Positions 25,406 through 37,600 of a stretch of 64,000 bases of DNA are shown one piece after another. The notes below the pieces were generated by a model. That model was not told the origin of the DNA. It was given only the letters and a program-made list of their open reading frames with translations, and ran no database searches. The stretch lies in contig JACAXG010000007.1 in the NCBI GenBank assembly GCA_018881555.1, forward strand, positions 62,001 through 126,000, written 5' to 3'. Numbering within the stretch: position 1 is the first letter of the stretch; the number at the start of each line of letters is the position of its first letter. The translations under genes and the position numbers were made by a program. The DNA is from Amblyornis subalaris (taxonomy: Eukaryota; Chordata; Aves; Passeriformes; Ptilonorhynchidae).

Positions 25406-27149
25406 AGCACTTTAATAGAAATTGCTGTTAGCTTACTTATACAATTACATACTCTTGAACTGTTTTTGTTTCACATAACTATTAAATACTTCTTAGTTTA
25501 AACTCATTTATTTAAAAATATTAAATGAAAGGAAATGAAACAATTTTCAAGCTGGTTTTTTACAGATTTCTGGTAAACTAGCTGCTCGTTTGACATGTTG
25601 CATGTGTAGTTTCAACAGTACCCCTATGTGTAAGTGTATACACAGATGCTTTAGGCTAACATTAAACAATGTTCTATAGCTATGACTGTTTTTGTAATCC
25701 AAATAAAGTAGGTAGTGTTTTTATAACTATCAATTCTTGGGTTATGGAGAATGTCTTCAAATAGAAATAGAAAGAGGTTTATCTTTACAAACAGGTCTCA
25801 TTCCCTTAAAAGGAAGTTGTTTCTTTTTTCTTCTGCTTCTTTGGAGAACTGACTACAAACTGGGAATGGTTATTGTATGACTCATTTGAGAAGAATAGCT
25901 ACAGTGTAAAAAGTTCACAAAGGATTTTAATAAAACCAAACCAAATTATCTTCTGTTTTGGGCACGATAAGGATAGTTTTAAAGAGGAAAATATTAAGTT
26001 TTTCAGAATGCTGTAAATCAACATCACACTGCAGTGTTTTGAAGGGAAGGAGGAAAAGGTCAGGGAAGACTAAAACATTTTCCCCAAGTTTCAGTTCTAT
26101 AGATAAGACAGAAATCTCCTTCACAAGCAAATTTTTATTTACTTTATTCTGGTCTGGTCTGGACTGGCAGTGAGCTCCTGCATGCAGCAGCGCAAATCAC
26201 TGATTGCCAAAAACAGACATGGAGCTTGGGAGCGATACCTTACTGAGCTATGCACAGATGCTGGGACTTTCCCTACTGCACTCCACCTACTTCAGCTACT
26301 TGGAAATTCCTCAAAAGCCCCACACTGTCAGTCAAACTGCTCACAATAATAAAATTATTTCAATAAAACAACATTAATGCCATAAGCAGCTATGCTGTGC
26401 ACAGCAGAAACTACAAATGCTACAAGTAAATATTATTGTATTACTCCCTCCATTGCTTTCCCTGCAATGACATAAAGAATACAATAGTAAAGTTAGGACA
26501 GAAAAAGGTCTTTTCCATCTTAAACCCCTGTTATTGTTTACAATTCAGCATCCTTTCCTTGCAGCCTTTCTCTTAGTTTTTACAGTTTTATAAATGAAAT
26601 CATGTCTTCAACATGCCACTTACAGTTCTGCTTTTCTTTGTGCTGCAGGATTCAAGTATTATGTCTTTCACGGAGAGAAACTGGTGTTATGTCTCATAAA
26701 GCAAAGTTTAACAGGTTTGTGATTTGTTCCTGTTAGCAATATGCACTGACTAAGTGCAGGCTAGCTCATGCAGTAGCTGGGTGAGAGATACTGACTGTTT
26801 AGCAAGTGTTCCATGCAAAACATGGAAAAATGCAATTTTTTTTGGAGTTCAGCACTAGTTGTTTGCATATTGCTACTCTAACAAGAGAATTTTAAAAGAT
26901 TTTTGTTTTCTTTCTTCTTAGTGCACATATACTGTAAAGGAATTTTCTGCTTTTGTCACTTGTAGTCAAGGCATATTCTGTGTTCAATTAATTTTAAACA
27001 ACTATTGCGTGGTTTTGGGTTTGAAAGTTCATGTCCAATACTGGCCACTTATATAAAGTTTCCCAAAGTGCTAGTAGGATTTTTTTTTTATTATTTTCTC
27101 ATGCTTGAAGCACTATGAAACCTTTCCCTGAGTGTTTCTCCTAAGATTG

Positions 27150-27212
27150 CTCCAACTGAGGCTGAAGTTAATAGAAAGAGACCAAGTGATTTCAAAGGGA
27201 GTTTCACATTTG
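27150..27212. repeat. Ancient reptile-type interspersed repeat fragment (copy C)
   Basis: Reads CCAACTGAGGCTGAAGTTAA then TAGAAAGAGACCAAGTGATT then TCAAAGGGAGTTTCAC. This parallels the sauropsid pattern of a CTGAAGTCAATGGA block followed by TGATTTCAATGGGAGTTT. More diverged than copy B. Confidence 0.5.
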
Positions 27213-27214
27213 AA

Positions 27215-30200
27215 AAGCAAAAACACAACTGTACTTTTGCAAGACTGTCTATGTATCTGAATTCCCATTCCTAGGAAGTTTACAGGAAAATGCTGAGCGC
27301 TTCAAATTGCCATGAGGCTAATTGCATTTGAATCTTCTTCTGGATATATCTAGAATGTCCTGCTGTCTTCAGAGACAAGTTTTAAATGAAAAAATGCTTC
27401 AAAGCCCTCTCCACCCCACTTCCAACTTGTTCATGTTTGACCAGCTGGGAATTTCCTGGCCAAACAAGGTTCATGGATGTGTCACAAGCACTCAGTTTTC
27501 TACAAACCCAGGAATCTTGCATGACTCTGTACTTTACAGTGCAGCCCAGGCTTCACAGGAGAGCTCAAACATGCACTGCTGATGCTTTATGAGGTGCCTT
27601 TGATGGTCAGAAATGTACAGTCACAGCCATAATTTATCATTGCAGTAGATTGTGAATAGACAGAATTACAGAATTTGGATATTTTAAGGGATTTTTAAAA
27701 AATGTATTTTGTAGACCTCACACTTAAAAAAATGTGTGGGTGAAACTGTTGTTGCTGCTACTACTGTCCTAAAGTGCTGTTCACTCTGGGGACCTAGAAG
27801 GCTGCTATTTGGGAGGGGAGCCCAAGGGTCCCACTGCTGGGAATGGGAGGCCAGCTGGGACAGGAAGCTCCTCCTTGACAATAGTCTGGATAGTGAGGGG
27901 AATGATATTGCAACAGACTGCAAAGAGTCTGTGCTTCTTTCAAAGGCCTATCCTGGACCTGGTTGCCAGGGAGCTGCAGGAGGGAGAAGGCTGGCAGCAG
28001 ACAGGGAAATAATTCAGCTGAATTCAATTAGAGTGCATCAGTAGAACTGAGTGAACTTTTAAAATAAACAGTTTCCCTAAATCAGAAAGGGTTATGACCA
28101 CAGAAATCAGAGCCCTTACAGATTTCTTTATATCATATTGAGCAATTAATGCTTTCTAACACGAGCCACTGCATTGCTCAGTTGCAAACGTGCTCAGGAC
28201 ATGATTGTGTTTAGGGTTGCACACGTGGCAGGGACCCACCTTGGCCCTTCTGACATTGGTCGTTTTTCAGGACCCACAGCAGGCAGCGAGGCAGCAACGC
28301 ACTACTTTGCTGACAGAGACTGAGCAGCTGCTACCTTAGGTTGTGGATCAAAGGGACCAAAAGCAACAGCATGACAGAACAGGACTGTGAGCAATCCCTT
28401 CCTTCCCCCTTCTGCTAAGACTCCTGCTGAACACCTGCAGAGAGGGCAATGGTTCCTCTGGTAGAATGACTCCAGATTTTTCAAATATCCTGATCAAACC
28501 TGTGGCCAGGATATAACCTTAATCGAGTAGAGATAACCCAACACTTCACTAATGCCTTCGGATATCCTGGATCAATTTTCCTCTAAGTGATAACTAATTG
28601 ATTTAATGAGAGAGATTTTCTTTTTGAAAAGGAAGCATCCTGAGTATTTCCTGGACTGTAGATTTAATCTGTTCAGCACTGGTATAGGTATTCATCAGCA
28701 AGCAAACACCTAATTTTAATTTATAACAGCCATTGAACTTCATACTAAAGCCAGAGATTTAGGAAGAAACCGAGTGTGAGAAAGTACCGCTTGCCATTGA
28801 GACAAGAGGGTTCTTTGAGCAATACAGGAGTGCATTTTCCTACTGCTTGGATTTCTTTGACAGTAACTTTTGTAGATAGTTATGTCTAAGTGAAAAATCA
28901 CAGTGAAAAAATGTGGCAACAGCTAAGAGAAGAGCATATGCTGCTAGAGATTGCTAGGTCATATATTCAGAGAATAATACAATGTCCAGCAGAGACAACA
29001 GAGGCAGTTATTTGTGTTGAATAAAGAAGTACCTTGGCTTTTAGGTGGTATTCTGGAATTATGATTTCCTGCTTCAAAGAGAAAAAGAACAATGAAGATA
29101 AACACAAGCTAATGAAGAGAAATAAAGAAACAACCTTATAAAAAATGTTGGGGCAGGAAGCAGCATACATTTTGTATATGGAGAAAAAGACTCCAAAGAA
29201 AGTGTAGTGACAGTCCATAAAAAATGTTACCTCAAACTGCTCTGGAATTTGCAGTTGAGCTCCCATTTCCTTCAAAGGTTCAAAATGAGAAGTTTCTGCA
29301 AAGCAGGGTTCTCAAAGTTTGCAAAGAGCCAACGGTTTAGTTTATATTTTTCCTGCTGCAAAGCAAATGACTGACAGAGGTCAAGCACACAATTTGGAAG
29401 TTAAGTCCTTTCCCCTGCTCCCTTTCCTGTTGCTGCCTCCCCTTAGTGCTCCACTCCATTGGTTTCCAAGTTCTCCTATGCATTAGTTGGCAGCCTCAGC
29501 TCGTAGCAACACAAAATTACACACAGCACCAGCAGAACTCCAACTTGGTGTACTTTGGAGGCCTAAATTTGAACCAATGCTTATGGAGAAAAACTTAACA
29601 GATAATTTTGCTGGAGGAAAATCTCCATGCTTACAATATAAAATATCTTTTGCCTGCTTTTTTGCAACCAGAAGCAGAAACCCAAAATGTTTGAAAGATT
29701 TTTTTTCTCACAGTAATACCTTTTTTGGTTATAGACCAGTGGAGCTCACAAATACTCAACTCTTGCCAGGAGCTAAAATACTAAATGTCAATCTAGTCCA
29801 TTTTTGACAGTACACATGCAAGATATGGCCATATCTGTAAACCCACACTTTCAGCATGCTCCTTAGAATAACTAAAATAAAAACTGCAAGAGAAAGCACA
29901 GCCAGTTTCAAACCTGGTTGTGTAACTGTGATAATTACTTCTGAAAAAAATAGCCTGATGCACAGAACCAGGGTGACAACTGGTTCTGTTCTTTAGTGTA
30001 CTCTCAAAGAGCTAAAGGTGGAGTACAAAACAAAATGTCAGAAATATTATTCAAACTTCCTAGCTTGACCCATTTCAAATTCCTGCAATGTGGGTGAGAA
30101 GTCTGTAACATTTTGTGCTTATATCTTTTGAGGCATTTGGATGTCAGGACCAAATTCTTAGCTTGGGCCCAAGACTGTTCCAGGAAACTCATTTTAGAAA

Positions 30201-32050
30201 CATGTTTAGTTTCCATATTGATGTGATCAGCAGAACTGGTTAATGGCAATGCAATCATGCTGAAGGGCTTCATTGGAAGAGCTGGTTTCAGTAATTATTG
30301 CAGCAGTTACAAAGAACTGATGAGGGGCAGGGATGAGCTATGAATCCACACAGAAAGGTCCCATTTAGCATTACAGGCCAGGGCCTAAACTGAGTCAGAC
30401 ACAGCTTTTTCTGGAAATAGTTATGACTTGGGTTTCCAACTACTGCTCTTATCTGTAAACCTGCCTTTCATCATGTCTGAGTTGTTAAACGGATCAGTTC
30501 TGAACACATTTTGCAATCAGAGTCTCCTCTAATGTCTTGCTTTCCCTGGTCTCTCCCCAGGCTCTGACACCCATGGTGTGCTCCTCTGATTTCCTCTGCA
30601 CAGAAACATGAGCACTCAACTTCCATCCTTGAATAATCCACTTCTAAACTACCTTTGTCTAAAAATCTGTCTTCAAACACCTTGCATTGCTTAGTCTAAC
30701 CTGCTGAACTGCTAAAAGTGCTCTCCTATTTTCTTCTACTCTCCCTTTGTTCTGCTGGTCCTTTTATATCTTTCCACATATATATCAATTACATCAAGTA
30801 ACATCAACTCTAACATCAGCTGTATCGTCTTGTTAGTAATTTCTACCAGGGGAAACAGCTCCACTGTGCTTTCCCCTGTTTAATGGCAAATACACATCTT
30901 TCCTGATGTTTCCCATTCCTTCATCTGTCAGGTGTTTTAAGGAAAAGAATTCAACAGTCATGTTTGAAAGAAACCATTCTGAGGAAAGGTATTGGGAAGC
31001 CATGGTACACAATGAATACAACAGTTCAGACTGGGATTGTGAGCGTTATCAAACAGGGAAGAACAGTAACTTAAATGTATTAACTGCTTCACTACAAACA
31101 CTGTGTGCACAAGAAGATGTAAATGATGATGACAGTAGATTAAACTTGGTTCACAAGCCTTCAAACACACTCAGTATGACATTCTTTTTCATTTGTGCAG
31201 CTGAGCAAGTTTACTTCAGCCAGCGGGTGGGGGGGTCTAAGAAAACTATTTGGACTGTAGAACAAGAACACATCTGTACAGCTGAGAGAGCTTTGAAGAT
31301 ATGCCAAATTTGTTTGGGGGTTTTCATCTTTTAATAAGATTAAGGCTTTTTTAGAATAATCCTAATATTACTTCTACTCCTCATACCAAAAATACAACAC
31401 ATCAGGGACAGTCATATAAGAACTTTTATGGCCCAACAGATAAAGTGTCACAAAACAGAACAGTATACAAATAAAAAATTGAATAGAACTAGTTCATATA
31501 TTATGCATTCAAACAATCATCAGCCAAACACATCTTTGAAAGTGTTGATATGAAATACAGAAGTTGCCAATTCCCAGCAAAAATCACCTATGGATGTTTG
31601 CAAATAGCAACATCCAATTACGGTATGCTTCAGTATTTAACTGGGCTTGGCAGGCAGGAGGAAAAACAAAAATATACTCACATTCTGGCAATCCACTACA
31701 TGCTGAATTTTAGAACATCGGGGGATGTACCCATTTTGTCCTATTTAGGAAATTTTTTTGTCTATATTTCTTTCTTTGGGTTTGATAGTGTAACTGCAAG
31801 CTGATCCACAATGACAATAAGCTTCATTCCAAGTGCAGTATGAGAACGCAGACACAGATTCTGCTTCATTGCTTGTCCATAAGGAGGATTCCAAAGGCCA
31901 TTTGCAGACAGAATTTGCTGGTGTTACTGATTTGCTACATTTGTACACAAAATAGTAAGGTACATAAATTTCAGGACAGTGTATCAAGTTCTTATGCAAC
32001 ATAAATGTTCTAAGCATGCAGCTTGGAAGGACTGGATTGTATTCAAAGTT
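27215..32050. other. Intron 1 segment, no gene recognised
   Basis: Somewhat less AT-rich around 27.7-28.5 kb but with no CpG cluster. The longest + frame is 142 codons at 30906-31334; it has no recognisable domain, signal peptide or splice-site support. No repeat family was recognised with confidence. Confidence 0.35.
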
Positions 32051-32052
32051 TG

Positions 32053-32053
<1 letters not shown>

Positions 32054-32091
<38 letters not shown>
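32054..32091 (+). repeat. Pure poly-G tract, 38 bases
   Basis: Thirty-eight consecutive G residues follow TTTGC and precede AAGTAAAAG. Uninterrupted G runs of this length are rare in vertebrate DNA and can form G-quadruplexes. Overlapping frames translate as long Gly or, on the minus strand, Pro stretches; these are by-products, not proteins. The true length is uncertain because homopolymers of this size are prone to assembly error and to length variation in life. Confidence 0.9.
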
Positions 32092-32092
<1 letters not shown>

Positions 32093-34104
32093 AGTAAAAG
32101 CTGTTCCTCCTGCACAGCTACATTTGGAAAGCAAGAGACCCCAGGTGTGCCCTACAGTGTTTTATGGGCTTGTATCAAGAACATTATGCTACCGGGTACA
32201 CCTTAGGGCAACACTATCCAATTCCTCAACAGTGGGCATGAGAGCTCCCTTGCCTAATAAGTGGAAACACAGGTAAGGCGTTTGCTATTTTCCTTCTATT
32301 TTCTCTGTCCCTCACATTACATAAACCTAAATTTTCAATTTAAGATTATTAGAGATTCAGATCAAAATTAACCTGAATGTGCAACTCTCTTTTGGCCACA
32401 TCTAGATAGTTGCTTTGCCTTCTTTTTCTGATTGTCCTTCATCATTAAATCTTACGTTTTGAGAGAGGTAACTGGAAACTTCAGGCTTTCTGTTCCATGT
32501 CGAACTTGCATTTGAATCTGTGAAGGACGCAAGGGGTAAAGCACGTTGGAATTTCTTCATGAAGCCCTACTGGTGGCTGTGCTGTTAGATCTCCTGTGGC
32601 CACTGTGAGGGAGATGGCTCCAGTCCCTGGGGAGCCATCCAGCAATCCTCTTTCCTAAGTAACTGGACACAGTAGACCTTGGTGGCAGCATCATACACAG
32701 GGCTGTCATATGCTATTGCACTCTTATTTTTGAGCTTTTTCTCCTTGGATGAGTTTATTTTTTCAATCCTAACATGAATTGGATATGATTTTTGGCCAAA
32801 AAACAAGGCTAGTTCTGTGCCAGAACAGCCTAGGATAAATGTGTCAGACCCTATTTTCATCTGCTTAAGTCTTCCAGAACTACATTTAAGCCCTTCTCAC
32901 CATCCAGAACTGTGCCTACCTTGAGCGGTTTGTTTATTTGTCCTCAGGATAGCTAGGCAACAAGGGAACAAGTACCCATGACCTGGTAAAACTGAACTGT
33001 ACTAAGCTGTCTATGTCCAAATCTTTTCAATGTCAAGAGATCAAATCAAATATAAAATCTAGAACAAAAACATGGAGTTGTGGTTTTCTAATGTTATCTT
33101 CATCTCTTTTTTCAAAAAATTAATACCGCTACCATCCAGTATCACTGACAGAAACAACTGTAGTGTTAACTTCTGATCCAAATCCTGCAGACTCTTGGCG
33201 TGCTGAACTCATATATACTTCTTTTACCATCAACTGAAGATGCAGATTTGATTAACCTTTACCTACTTCCCATCAGAGCGCATTGATAGCAATGCATCAC
33301 GACCCCTGAGGCACCTAAAATGAGCTCTTGCCAGAGGAAGTGTGTGGCACCTGACAGGCTTTGGCTCTGCAAAGGGGCTCTGGCACATTGTGGAGCCCCA
33401 CAGTGTGAAGTCTGTCAGGCTGAGTAGTTCAGTATAAGGTCGGTTCATCTGCCCTTGTTGCACAATCTGGGAACTGGGAGTACTGGGAGTACCACAGAAG
33501 GGCACAGGAGCGCTTGGACACATCCATTTGGGTGCAATCAGATTTATGAGCCCAAGCTCAGTGCTGTTGCTGCAGCCAGCAGAGGCAAGGAAGACTCTGC
33601 AGCCAGTTGTGGGAGCTGGGTGAAGTGGATGTAATAGAGAACAAATCTGGCCAATTTTTTCAAGCATGGCTTGGCCTCAGAACTGTTCGGAATAATTTCT
33701 GTATAATATATTAGATGTGCTTGAAGAAGTTAAATTTCTTGTTTTCTTGGACAATGAAACAATGTTCCTCCTTTTCTGTACTATAAATTACTGTAAAATA
33801 CAAATTGAGATATCCTGTTGATATGTGGGTTTTCTTTCTGGTTTTGTTTGGTTTGGTTGTTATGCCTGGTTTCTAACAAAGCATAACTTTCAGTCCACAT
33901 TCATGTCAGCAATGGCCTTATTTGAAACAGCAGTTCTTCTCAAGGTGCCTCGCAGGGTGATGACCCTTAATTCCACACGTCCCAGCTTTGATTAAAACCA
34001 CATGAAACAAGTTCATCTTTGTAACCCTGCACTAGTGGATCGCCTGCTTTCCTCAAACACACAAAAAGTCTGCACTAAGACTACCTAATTCGTCTTTATG
34101 TTGG
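32092..34104. other. Intron 1 segment with unsupported minus-strand ORFs
   Basis: Minus-strand frames at 32585-32860 and 33263-33667 are longer than their neighbours, and the first has a balanced amino-acid composition. I recognise no family, and continuing the first frame past its stop meets further stops. They could be chance or a much-decayed retrocopy. Confidence 0.25.
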
Positions 34105-34640
34105 TCACATTTTCTTAAAGTTTTTCGCTCTCTCACAGTTCAAACCCCAAACCAGGTACAGAATTGCGAAGTACACTGTCAGGTAGATCAAAAACAAGAT
34201 CCAGAATGAAGTATAGAGTGCCACATTAACTCTTTCAAGAAAGAGACTTTTTATGAGACATTTGTTCTCTCTCTGTGCTCTCCCACAACAACAAAAATAT
34301 ATGCTGGCATCAAGGACAATTATTACAATCACAAGCATTCCTCCTGAATGAGCAGAGTCATTTTCATTTTAAATCCAAGAACAAAACCATCTTTTCCTGT
34401 AATACAAGATTTCCTGCTCTCTCCTTCTACAGAAGTAAACTGTCTGTTGTCTTCCCTAGAGTTATAAGAAGATGAAATCATGTACTTCAAGTCAGTGGCT
34501 ATTCCTGTCCCTCCTAAAAGTAGCTGACTAGAATGGAGAGGAGGAGGAAAAAAAAGGAACACAGAAGGAAGGAGCAAAACCACAAAGCTCTTTGGGGAAT
34601 TGAAAAGGTAGAAAAAGGGAAAAAAAGGAGGTGACACACA
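34105..34640 (-). other. Overlapping minus-strand ORF pair, possible decayed or small gene
   Basis: The downstream frame (34105-34338) starts with ATG and encodes 77 residues. Residues 2-18 are hydrophobic and end in C-C-C, residues 19-38 are polar and basic, and residues 39-65 form a clear membrane-spanning stretch, followed by a basic tail. It overlaps the end of an upstream frame (to about 34637) that has no ATG at its 5' limit and includes a charged stretch around SSSYNSREDNRQFTSVEGE. A CTCATTCAG acceptor-like site lies just before the ATG. I do not recognise either frame. AT-rich DNA readily yields hydrophobic chance ORFs, so this is a weak candidate. Confidence 0.15.
34531..34632 (+). 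repeat. Purine-rich low-complexity tract
   Basis: About 100 bases dominated by A and G on the + strand, with runs such as GGAGAGGAGGAGGAAAAAAA and a later GGGAAAAAAAGGAGG. It is interrupted by a few pyrimidines, mainly around 34570-34590. Low-complexity sequence, no function evident. Confidence 0.5.
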
Positions 34641-37600
34641 ACTGCCACAGCCAGTAACTGCAAAATCCTTAAAGAGGAACTGTGAGGAACTACTTTGGTT
34701 TTATTACCCATTTTAAGACAAGATCAACAAATATGATACAGGGCTTTTCAACATAAGCCAAACTATGGCCATTGTCACATTATCACAGTGACACAAAGAC
34801 CACTCTCTCTGAATTCTCTTTCCCTGTGAGTGATCTCTACCTTCACTACTGCAGTTTTATTCCTGTTTAGAGATAAAAAAAAATCTTTTTGGTTTGACCC
34901 TTACCTAGCTCTCTCAGGCTTTCACAGAGGGTTTATGAAAAGTTGGTGAGATCTTTAATGCTCATAGTTTTGTGTTTCCCATTTAAATACCTACAACCTT
35001 TTCTTTCCTTCTAAAGCAGCTGCTCTGATCATACAGGCCTTGCATTAATTCAAGTTTTTGAAATTGCACTGGAGATGCCCCAGTCAATCAGACACTTGTG
35101 GAAATTGATTAATAATGACAGCTTTACTGCTCATATCCAAATAAATATATTTTTATCCATCTTTTCTCTTCCTGGAGAATAAAGAAGGTCCCACCTAGCA
35201 CTTAACTTTTTAACAGATAAAGAAATCAAGCATTTCTAAAGTGTCAGCAGATCCCCAACTCCATCACACATTTTCAAGAAGAATCCAGAACGAGCATAAA
35301 AGATATGAAATAATGTGCAAGTGATCCTCCAATATGATAATATCTAATTTCTGATATCTAGTTGTTGTTTCTGGCTTCTAGTTAGCAAACTAATACTGAT
35401 TGTTATTTTTTTGAGAGCACCACACACTGTTGTGTGCTCTTCTGACTTTCACAGTGTATCCACTGGTGATTACTAGCAATAATATGCCATTTCTAAATCA
35501 GTGTAGATTAATTACAGCACACAGAGTAAAATCTCATGTTCTGAATATATTAAGCATGGCCACAGAAATTATCTCAAAAATCTGCTCGCCAAAGTTGTAA
35601 GAAATGGGGGACTTTTCTTTAAAGAAGAAAATGCAGACAGAAGATTCAACTGATAAAACACCAACCAAAACAGACTTTCTGATTTATCTTCAGTCCATAG
35701 GTGTGTTGATGTTTTCTCAAGGTTGTGAAGTACTAATTACCCCCAAGGCTAAAAGTAAATTCCTCATATAATAAATCCTAAGCATAATACAGCCACTCCA
35801 GTTACAATACTGCGTGTAAAATCAGTTGATCCTCTAATAGTTCGAATTCTAGCAGCAAAAATACTTCTGTTCATTGAATTATGAGACAGGAACCCCTTAT
35901 GAGCCCCAGAAAGCAATTCAGTCTTACTAATTTTCCATCAGAGCTTGTAATCTTGCCTAAATATTAAGTTCCAGGTTAAAAAAAAAATTAAAAAGCACTT
36001 TAAAAACAGAACAGTAATTTAATATTGTTTTTTAAGTTGTGGTTTCACTTTCCTTAGGAAGCAAATGTTCCTGTGGGGATCACCTGAAGGAATGCCAAAT
36101 ATCCATAATAGACTTCAGTACTGCATTTCATGGAGTAGTGCAAACCTCTTCACACATAAGCAAACTAGGAGAAGCTTAGCTCTGTTTCAAATAAGCATGA
36201 AATTGCTTCGTTGTTTCTTCAGTTTTCATGTGGAACCAAGTGAAACAGAGCAATTTTAATTGAGTTTTGCAAAAAGATTTTTATTAGTTAATTTTAACTC
36301 AATTACCAAGCATATAAGCTGTTTACCTGGACATACAGGAGAAGGCAAAATTTAAGTTTTCACAGCCATGCTTGTGACTTTGAAATGTGAAGCTATAAAA
36401 GCCACATACTTAGGAGTTTATAATTAAATGAAGGACTAGTGTCATCTCTACCCTCCTCTTTTAAACATCTATAAAAAATAAAGCTATTGGTATTCATTTA
36501 TTGCAATATTTGATTTCTTAAACATTAGGGTCAGTTATGCTTATAGAACAGGCATCTTTGCACAAGCTATACATACAACACTTGCAAAATATACAGACAC
36601 TATATGTGCTTGTAATCTGGAGATATAAATAAACAACCAACAAAACATGGAGCTTAATGCTGTGCTAATGTAATGAGAGACAAGTTTTCTCAAAAATCTT
36701 GGAAGATATGTTTCTCAGATCTTTTGGGACTGAATCTATAACTCATAAACACTGATTCCTATCTACTCTCTCAGCCAGAAGTAGCACATGACAGGCAGTA
36801 ACAATAGTCCTAACCCTGCAGAGTGCTCAAGCACATAATTTGTATAAATATACAAGCATTAATTTACACAAAAGCTCTCTGCTTAGGCTCAGATTAATGC
36901 TGATACAGCTAGCTGAACCACAGCACATAGAACTGTTAGCCAGTACACAGTTACTCCTGCAATGAAACATAAAGTAGAGCCACCACAAGTAAAAATTTCT
37001 TTATAAGGATCCTTTTGCCACAAAACCAAAGGTTTTCATATGCCTGTACGAGACTCTACAAATCAATGCTGGTGCTATTTGCCATAAAAGCCCAAAGAGA
37101 AAATCCTCTCAGCATCTAAAACACATGGATCTTTTTTTTCCTTTTGCAAGAGAATTGTAACTTGAGTTCTATCTCTAATCTGCTAAAGTGATTTCAAGTG
37201 TCAAACCTGTTTATACCCTAAAGAACAGGACAGAATAGAAAGTACACAGCAGCCTCGCACAGACCATTGGGGAAAGGCTGAGTCCCGGTGACAACGACAG
37301 AAAAGGTAGGATTTGGCAGTTAAAACCTGGAGTCACACAGGTGCAGATGCTTTGTTTTCACTGCCAGGAGTTTAGGTATCCATTCATAGGATTTAGAAAT
37401 GTAGATATGGAACAATAATTACGCCAGCAAAATTTTTTGTGTAGACATAGTCCAAACTGAATAAATCAACTGCCTGGAGACTCTGTGCTCAGAGACCTGG
37501 CATTCATCTTCTCCCATCTTCTAGAACACACATAGACATGATTGTTTTCTTTTTGTGTTTCTAGGAGACATAGGTTGAATAATTAAAAAAGAAAAGTTAT

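Larger units (their letters stand above)
17513..27140. other. Intron 1 segment, no gene recognised
   Basis: AT-rich sequence with chance ORFs only. Holds an A14 run at 19194-19207, a purine-rich stretch at about 18166-18198, and two short inverted repeats at 23846-23863 and 25381-25405 that are listed separately. No CpG-rich segment and no recognisable exon. Confidence 0.4.

Noticed and set aside
30906..31334. 142-codon + strand ORF in intron 1
   Set aside because: No family recognised, no signal peptide or domain, and no supporting splice or promoter signal.
31745..32134. ORF with a long proline run on the minus strand (and Gly-rich frames on the plus strand)
   Set aside because: The homopolymer comes entirely from the poly-G tract. 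Without it the frame is ordinary noise.
32585..32860. 91-codon minus-strand ORF considered as a processed pseudogene
   Set aside because: Composition is protein-like, but I could not match it to any family, and continuing the frame meets stops.
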